A DNA stretch of 6,297 nucleotides from Chloroflexota bacterium. Its GTDB lineage: Bacteria; Chloroflexota; Dehalococcoidia; JAUQQI01. Shown here piece after piece: positions 1 through 4,197 of this stretch. The notes beneath the pieces are model-generated. The model had not been told where the DNA came from. It did not search any database and saw nothing but the letters and a program-made list of their open reading frames with translations. Position 1 is the stretch's first letter. Each line of letters begins with the position of its first letter. The DNA lies in assembly GCA_030549955.1 (NCBI GenBank), contig JAUQQI010000209.1:1-6297 (forward strand). The letters are read 5' to 3'. The position numbers were made by a program, and so were the translations under genes.

Positions 1-332
1 GCAAGAAGCAGCGTAAACAATGGCGAGGTGTTCGCCAGGGCCACGACCCGGGCGACCGGCTCCAGACTGAGGGCCTGGTAATAGCAGACGACCCCGAGAA
101 TTGCCCCGACTCCGGCCAGGGAAACGAAGGTCAGGGTCTTTAAGTCGAACTTGTCAAGGCCACTGAGCCGGCCGAGGGCAACAAGGAACCCGCCCAGGAC
201 GGGGATCGCGACCGCCATCGATATAAACGTTCCGGCGAGGGGCGAGGCCCCGGTGGCCAGCCCGAGTTTGACCACCGTGGGCGTAAATCCCCAGATAACG
301 GCCCCAATGATGCCCACAACAAGCCCCCTCAT
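1..332 (-). CDS. EamA/DMT-family half-transporter, second subunit (3' end beyond window)
   Basis: This frame starts at an ATG (332-330) and stays open to the left edge, giving 110 codons without a stop. The protein begins MRGLVVGIIGAVIWGFTPTV, a typical first membrane helix of an EamA domain. It continues with a second helix (about residues 36-53), a basic loop (GRLSGLDKFDLK) and the segment YYQALSLEPVARVVALANTS, which resembles the helix 3/4 signature of drug/metabolite transporters. About 30 more residues would complete a single five-helix EamA domain; whether it ends there or continues to a ten-helix protein cannot be seen. Its start overlaps the stop of the upstream EamA gene as ATGA, implying translational coupling, and GGCAGG just upstream could serve as a weak ribosome binding site. 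The likely role is inner-membrane transport of a small metabolite; the substrate is unknown. Confidence 0.85.
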   Translation of the reverse strand, partial: MRGLVVGIIGAVIWGFTPTVVKLGLATGASPLAGTFISMAVAIPVLGGFLVALGRLSGLDKFDLKTLTFVSLAGVGAILGVVCYYQALSLEPVARVVALANTSPLFTLLL

Positions 333-748
333 AGGGACCTGCCGACCAGGAAAACTCCGGCGGCGACGAGCCCCACCCCGGCAATAACTGCCGGACGGAG
401 GGGCTCCCCGAGAAAGAGGACGGCCAGCAGCGGGGCGACCAGGATTGAGATTGCGCTTATGGCGGTGGCCCGACTCGGGCCGATCTCGGCCATGGCCACG
501 TAGTAAAGGGTCCGCCCCAGAACGTAGCTGAAGATTCCGGCGGTCCCAAAGTAAACCCAGGGCCGCCAGTCGGAAACGAGGACTTTAAGCTCTCCGGCCG
601 CGGCTACAATCGGGAAGAAAACAAGCAAGGCGGCCAGATTCGAGACGAAGCTGGCCGTCGAAGGGCTTACCCGGTCCATGCCCCGGGCGGCGATAACGGC
701 GACCGAGCCCCAGAGTACGGCTGTTGCCAGGGCAAAAAGCAGACCCAT
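329..748 (-). CDS. EamA/DMT-family half-transporter, first subunit
   Basis: This is a membrane protein of 139 residues from ATG 748, or 148 from an upstream GTG at 775. Five hydrophobic helices are readable from ATG 748: residues about 1-22 (MGLLFALATAVLWGSVAVI), 33-52, 62-85 (containing GIFSYVLGRTLYYVAM), 91-113 (RATAISAISILVAPLLAVLF) and 119-137. This is one EamA unit, half of the usual ten-helix two-domain DMT protein. The helix 3-4 segment (YYVAMAEIGPSRATAIS) and the LGEPLRP loop are characteristic. I prefer ATG 748 because EamA proteins normally start at helix 1 and a TATAAT box lies inside the GTG-775 extension. The gene overlaps the next EamA half-gene by 4 nt, so the two products probably form a heterodimer equivalent to one full transporter. 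The substrate cannot be inferred. Confidence 0.85.
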   Translation of the reverse strand: MGLLFALATAVLWGSVAVIAARGMDRVSPSTASFVSNLAALLVFFPIVAAAGELKVLVSDWRPWVYFGTAGIFSYVLGRTLYYVAMAEIGPSRATAISAISILVAPLLAVLFLGEPLRPAVIAGVGLVAAGVFLVGRSL

Positions 749-760
749 CGGCGGCCTATA

Positions 761-788
761 ATTATAGCCCGCCACGGGGTTCAGTCGG
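761..788 (-). promoter_or_regulatory. Putative promoter of the EamA gene pair
   Basis: On the minus strand a perfect TATAAT (766-761) lies 12 nt upstream of ATG 748. A weak -35 candidate, CCGACT (788-783), precedes it with 16-nt spacing. Transcription from this box would start near 754, leaving a leader of only about six nt, so the mRNA would be almost leaderless. That agrees with the lack of a good Shine-Dalgarno sequence. The -10 lies inside a perfect palindrome, TATAATTATA (757-766). The -10 is convincing; the -35 is not. Confidence 0.45.
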
Positions 789-809
789 CCGCAAAGACGT
801 CGGTCCGGC

Positions 810-961
810 TCATTGTGTTAGTGTGTCAGCCGTGTCCACCTGGACGAAGTAGGCAGGGAGGCGCTCCAGAAGCTCGCCAGCCCTTCGTAGTCACCGACAA
901 AGCAGCCCCCGGCGAACGGGGCCCCTCGCATATCAAAGGACCTGGGCGTTATCCCAACCTC
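810..961 (-). pseudogene. Frameshifted C-terminal remnant of a sialidase-like (BNR-repeat) protein
   Basis: The minus strand from 961 reads EVGITPRSFDMRGAPFAGG, then CFVGDYEGLAS to position 872. This matches, from memory, the C-terminal signature of bacterial exo-sialidase-like proteins (VTP.SFDMR.APFARG.FVGDYEGLA). The frame then becomes meaningless, but a different frame beginning at 866 reads ERLPAYFVQVDTADTLTQ and stops at TGA (812-810), which is how such proteins end (LP.FVQ.......). A single indel of -1 or +2 between 872 and 866 explains the switch. Upstream, the first frame stays open only to a TAA at 1075-1073 and its similarity fades, so the N-terminal Asp-box repeats and catalytic region are absent. 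This appears to be a decayed gene tail. The family call rests on motif recognition, not a search. Confidence 0.6.
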
Positions 962-1249
962 CGAGCAGCTTTCCGGCTTCGTGCAGTCGGCCTGGGCGGG
1001 ATGGCAGTGAATGAACCAGCGGTCGGTTTCCAGGGTCGAGCTGGCCGGGGCATGGTACCTCCTTGCTGGTAGTTATCAGCCCGGGCCAGGAGGATAAGGG
1101 CGCTATTGAATCTCCGGACCTCAGCCCCTAAGTCACAACTTCCACACCGGTTACCTGCAAAGGTCGCAGTCTACCCCGTCGGATGGGGTTCAATACCCGG
1201 TTCAGCCAACGGCCGCTGGCCGGACAGGATAGGCCGGAGCTAAGATTGC
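962..1249. other. Gene-poor stretch with small hairpins
   Basis: No convincing gene lies here. Three short inverted repeats follow one another: CTGC/GCAG at 1155-1169, ACCCC/GGGGT with a 7-nt loop at 1173-1189, and GCCAAC/GCTGGC around GGCC at 1205-1220 (one G-U pair when transcribed from the minus strand). They lie downstream of the bS22-like gene, but none is followed by a T-run, so I do not call a terminator. On the minus strand AAGGAGG (1064-1058) lies 4 nt before an ATG (1053-1051) that opens a 34-codon, arginine-rich frame ending at TAA (951-949). That frame resembles nothing I know and overlaps the sialidase remnant. The segment 962-1072 may hold further unrecognisable sialidase sequence. 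Confidence 0.4.
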
Positions 1250-1345
1250 TTACTTGTTCTTCTTCTTATAGCGGTTCTTCCGAAGGCGCTTTTTGTACTG
1301 GTGGCGGTTCATTTTCCGGCGCCGCCACTTAAGGACAGAACCCAT
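1250..1345 (-). CDS. bS22/AURKAIP1-COX24-type small ribosomal protein
   Basis: This is a complete 31-residue protein from ATG (1345-1343) to TAA (1252-1250). It begins MGSVLKWRRRKMNRHQYKK and ends in RLRKNRYKKKNK. About 55 percent of residues are Lys or Arg and none is acidic. The pattern GSV.K.RR.KM..H.Y.KRL..NR...K matches the AURKAIP1/COX24 domain family, which includes mycobacterial bS22 and the mitochondrial small-subunit protein mS38. The expected role is a tiny component of the 30S subunit binding rRNA near the decoding region; this is inferred from the family. The gene has its own promoter and a very strong ribosome binding site, consistent with high ribosomal expression. It is transcribed divergently from the mannosidase gene. 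Its length is normal for the family, and such genes are often missed because of their size. Confidence 0.88.
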   Translation of the reverse strand: MGSVLKWRRRKMNRHQYKKRLRKNRYKKKNK

Positions 1346-1355
1346 CGGCCAGCTC

Positions 1356-1367
1356 TCACCTCCTTTC
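1356..1367 (-). promoter_or_regulatory. Extended Shine-Dalgarno sequence of the bS22-like gene
   Basis: The minus strand reads GAAAGGAGGTGA, complementary over 12 nt to the usual bacterial 16S rRNA 3' end (TCACCTCCTTTC). Ten nt separate it from ATG 1345. The match fixes the start codon and suggests strong translation initiation. Confidence 0.85.
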
Positions 1368-1389
1368 GGGTTAAGGGTTACCAATGGGG

Positions 1390-1417
1390 ATTATACCATC
1401 TGCCTGGGGCATCACCA
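1390..1417 (-). promoter_or_regulatory. Promoter of the bS22-like gene
   Basis: The minus strand has a perfect TATAAT (1395-1390) preceded by TGG, close to an extended -10. A weak -35 candidate, TGGTGA (1417-1412), matches three of six consensus bases at 16-nt spacing. The predicted start near 1383 gives a leader of about 38 nt containing the Shine-Dalgarno sequence. Confidence 0.55.
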
Positions 1418-1458
1418 GACTTGCGGGCCGGCGGCCGCTTACCCTGACGACCAGGACC

Positions 1459-1488
1459 TTGAGACCCGGGACGGCCCGGGTAGACAAT
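1459..1488 (+). promoter_or_regulatory. Candidate promoter for the mannosidase operon
   Basis: TTGAGA (1459-1464, five of six consensus bases) is followed after 18 nt by GACAAT (1483-1488, four of six). Transcription would start near 1495, giving a leader of about 38 nt. The spacer contains the inverted repeat CCCGGG-ACGG-CCCGGG (1465-1480), which could be an operator or simply GC-rich sequence. The ribosome binding site before ATG 1533 is weak (GGGAAG). Confidence 0.3.
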
Positions 1489-1532
1489 AAACCTGCGGGC
1501 CCTGGTTTAAACTAAAATCGGGAAGTGGCAGT

Positions 1533-4172
1533 ATGTTGCGGGTGTATGTGGTCCCCCATACCCACTGGGACCGGGAGCAGCTTGGGACGTTCCAGGAGTA
1601 CCGGGTTGCCCTCCTCCAGTTCTGGGAAGCCCTCATCAATACCCTGGAAAGAAACCCGGCCTTTAAAACGTTCTTACTCGACGGTCAGACCGCCGTTATC
1701 GCCGACTTCCTTGAAATCGTGCCCGAGGCCGCCCACCGGATTCGAACCCTGGCCGCCGCCGGCCGCCTCGAGCTCGGTCCGTGGTTTACCCAACCCGACC
1801 CGGTTCTGAGCGAGGCTGAGGCCCTGGTCCGAAACCTCGGGCTCGGGATTCGCCAGGCGGAAGATTTCCGCCGGCCGCTGGAGGTCGCTTACCTTCCTGA
1901 TAACCCTGGCCTTCCGGCCGAACTGCCGACTTTCCTGGCCGCCTGCGGTCTGCGTGGGGTCGTTTTTGGCCGGGGAATGGGCAACGAGGCCGAGCAGCTC
2001 GGCTCGGAGTTCTGGTGGGAAGGCCCCAACGGTTCCAGAGTTCTGGCTGTCTGGGTGCCCTGGGGCCACCGGGATGCCGGCCTTGGCCTTGACCGCGAAC
2101 CGTTCAGGCCCGCTGAAGGGTCGGCCGACCATGGCCGGGCCGAGGCGGACACCTGGGCCGGGCTTGAACTGCTCCGAAAATACGGCCGGACCGGCAACCT
2201 GCTTTTCCTGCACGGGGCCGAGCACATTTTCCCCCATCCGGAGCTTTCCGAGGTGGTTGACCACCTGAAGGCTGTTCTGGGGGAGATTGCCCGGCCGGAA
2301 CCGGCCGGCCTTTCGGATTTTGTCGGAGCCGTCGCCGGGGCCGAGGGCCTCGTCGTCCACCGGGGCGAATTCCGGGCGGCCCGGTTCGCACCCCTCAAGT
2401 CCGGCACCCTTTCGGCCCGGATGCCCCTCAAGCAGCGCAACTGGCAGGTTCTCACCCTTTACACCCGGCACCTGGAGCCCTTGCTCGCCCTGGTTGGCCT
2501 TCCCGAATTGCCCGGTGCCAGGCGTCTGGTCGAGTACGGCTGGACGCACATCCTTTTGAACCAGGCCCACGACAGCATTGGCGGGACGGTTTCCGACCCA
2601 GTCTACCGGGAGATAATGGGCCGGTTCGATGCCGCCGAGCAGATTGGCCGGTCGGTCCTTGACCGAGTGCTCTCCCGGCTGGCAAAGCAGGTTGATACTG
2701 AAAAAGTGCCCGGGGTGGCGGCGGTCGTGGCCGTCAATCCCCTGCCCGGTCCAGTCTCGGGGGCACTGATGGCGGAGGTCGAGCTTCCGGTTGACCTTTT
2801 GCGGGACCGGCCGTTCCCGGTTGTCTATGACAGCGCCGGCCGGCAGATTCCGGTCCAGGAGTTACGGGTTGAGACGCCGGAGCCTGTCCGGGTGCCGTCG
2901 CCGACAACCTATCAGCGGGTCCGGCTCCTTATTAAGGCCGACGACGTGCCGGGACCTGGCTACCGGACGTACGGGCTTGACCTTGTCCCGACGCCCCGAC
3001 CGGCGTCTACCGACCTGAAGGGGGGCAAAACTTTCATCGAAAATGGGTATTTCCGGATTGACGTCGCCCGGAACGGGACCTTCAGCCTGACCGACAGGAC
3101 CCTGGGCCGGAGCTGGGCCGGGCTCGGCCTCTTCGAGGACACCGAGGATGCGGGCGACCTCTATACCTGGTCGCCGGCCCCGAACAGCCGGACCCTTACC
3201 ACCGCTGACCTCATCGCCGAAACCGCCTTGCTGGAATCAGGTCCGGTCCGGGCGACCCTGGAGGTGCGGTTGCGGTTCCCGGTGCCAACGGCCCTGGCCG
3301 ACCACCGCCTCGGCCGGGGCTACTTGAAAGTCGAACTGCCGCTGGTTATGCGGGTGTCTCTTATTGCCGGCCTGCGGCGGGTCGAACTCGAAATTGAGGC
3401 CGAAAATGTTGCCCGGGACCACCGGCTCCGGGTCCTGTTCCCGACCGGCATTCGGGCCGAGCGGGTCCTGGTCCGGGACCTGTTCGGGCTGGTCAGCCGG
3501 CCGGTCGGCCCACCAGCCCAGGACGGCTGGGTGGAGCGGCCGGGGGGCCTTGCGCCCCAGCGGGGGCTTGTTGCCGTGGCCGACGACCGGGCCGGATTGG
3601 CCGTGCTGACCGAAGGCCTGCCCGAATACGAGGCGATTGCGGGTCCGGATGGGGTAACTCTGGCCGTCAGCCTGCTCCGGAGTGTTGGTTGGCTTGCCCG
3701 GGCCGACCTGCTCACCCGGCAGGGTATGGTCGGCCCACCGGTAAAGACACCCGGGGCCCAGTGTCCGGGGCGGCACCGGTTCCGGCTTGGGCTTTTCACC
3801 TGCCCGGCCGGCACGGGGCCGGCGGTCCTGCTTCGGGAGGCTGAAGCCTACCGGACCGGCCTGCTGGGGGTGGTGGCGGGGCGGTGGCCGGGGGACCGGG
3901 CCCCGGTCGGAACGCTCCTGGAGGTCGATACCGCAGGGCTCGTCCTTTCGGCCCTCTATCTGACTGATAGGGGCCTGCTGGTCCGGTTCTATAACCCCGA
4001 ACCGACCGGGCAGACGGCCCGCCTGAGGCTCCCGGCCGGGTACCGCCGGGCCCTGGTGGCCGACGCCCTCGGCCGGCCGGCAGGTTCTGACCTGGAGCCC
4101 GACGGTGAGGGTTTTGTCCAGTTGCCGGTTCAGGCGTTCGGGTTGCAAACCTTTGTGCTGATTCGGGATTGA
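1533..4172 (+). CDS. Glycoside hydrolase family 38 alpha-mannosidase-type enzyme
   Basis: This is a complete 879-residue protein without a signal peptide, so probably cytoplasmic. The N-terminal catalytic domain begins with VVPHTHWDRE (residues 6-15), in which H11 and D13 are the expected zinc ligands. D123 in YLPDNPGLPAELP aligns with the GH38 nucleophile and third zinc ligand, and H346 in LLNQAHDSIGGT is the fourth. Other family landmarks are LLDGQ (48-52), ELGPWFTQPD (80-89), FLHGAEH (225-231) and GTLSARMPLKQRNWQ (291-305). The C-terminal beta-sandwich half includes VAVNPLP, FIENGYFRIDV (about 501-511) and LRVLFPTG. The length is close to E. coli MngB. GH38 enzymes release alpha-linked mannose with retention of configuration, using a divalent metal. 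The natural substrate here (mannan oligosaccharide, mannosylglycerate or another mannoside) is not evident. The usual PDSFGH around the nucleophile is here PDNPGLP. The gene lies 25 nt upstream of the radical SAM gene and is probably cotranscribed with it. Start ATG 1533 leaves exactly the usual short lead-in to the zinc motif. Confidence 0.93.
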   Translation: MLRVYVVPHTHWDREQLGTFQEYRVALLQFWEALINTLERNPAFKTFLLDGQTAVIADFLEIVPEAAHRIRTLAAAGRLELGPWFTQPDPVLSEAEALVRNLGLGIRQAEDFRRPLEVAYLPDNPGLPAELPTFLAACGLRGVVFGRGMGNEAEQLGSEFWWEGPNGSRVLAVWVPWGHRDAGLGLDREPFRPAEGSADHGRAEADTWAGLELLRKYGRTGNLLFLHGAEHIFPHPELSEVVDHLKAVLGEIARPEPAGLSDFVGAVAGAEGLVVHRGEFRAARFAPLKSGTLSARMPLKQRNWQVLTLYTRHLEPLLALVGLPELPGARRLVEYGWTHILLNQAHDSIGGTVSDPVYREIMGRFDAAEQIGRSVLDRVLSRLAKQVDTEKVPGVAAVVAVNPLPGPVSGALMAEVELPVDLLRDRPFPVVYDSAGRQIPVQELRVETPEPVRVPSPTTYQRVRLLIKADDVPGPGYRTYGLDLVPTPRPASTDLKGGKTFIENGYFRIDVARNGTFSLTDRTLGRSWAGLGLFEDTEDAGDLYTWSPAPNSRTLTTADLIAETALLESGPVRATLEVRLRFPVPTALADHRLGRGYLKVELPLVMRVSLIAGLRRVELEIEAENVARDHRLRVLFPTGIRAERVLVRDLFGLVSRPVGPPAQDGWVERPGGLAPQRGLVAVADDRAGLAVLTEGLPEYEAIAGPDGVTLAVSLLRSVGWLARADLLTRQGMVGPPVKTPGAQCPGRHRFRLGLFTCPAGTGPAVLLREAEAYRTGLLGVVAGRWPGDRAPVGTLLEVDTAGLVLSALYLTDRGLLVRFYNPEPTGQTARLRLPAGYRRALVADALGRPAGSDLEPDGEGFVQLPVQAFGLQTFVLIRD

Positions 4173-4180
4173 ATCGACGA

Positions 4181-4190
4181 GGGGGAGAGG
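4181..4190 (+). promoter_or_regulatory. Ribosome binding site of the radical SAM gene
   Basis: The purine-rich GGGGGAGAGG ends 7 nt before ATG 4198, supporting that start. It lies in the 25-nt gap after the mannosidase stop codon; no terminator or promoter is visible in the gap, so the two genes probably share a transcript. Confidence 0.65.
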
Positions 4191-4197
4191 GTAAAGT

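Noticed and set aside
815..1072. 85-codon plus-strand frame in the left intergenic region
   Set aside because: No plausible ribosome binding site or family pattern, and the opposite strand holds the sialidase remnant.
1171..1210. GGTTCAATACCC resembling a tRNA T-arm
   Set aside because: Only three stem pairs form, and there is no matching acceptor, anticodon or D arm upstream, so no tRNA can be folded.
1205..1220. Rho-independent terminator after the bS22-like gene
   Set aside because: A hairpin with a 6-bp stem exists but no T-run follows in the minus-strand direction.
1674..2570. 298-codon open frame on the minus strand opposite the mannosidase
   Set aside because: It is a high-GC antisense shadow with Pro/Gly/Arg-rich, low-hydrophobicity composition and no family motif. 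The plus strand carries clear GH38 motifs through the same bases.
3237..4148. 303-codon open frame on the minus strand opposite the mannosidase C-terminus
   Set aside because: Again antisense to a well-supported gene, Pro/Arg/Gly-biased and without recognisable domains.
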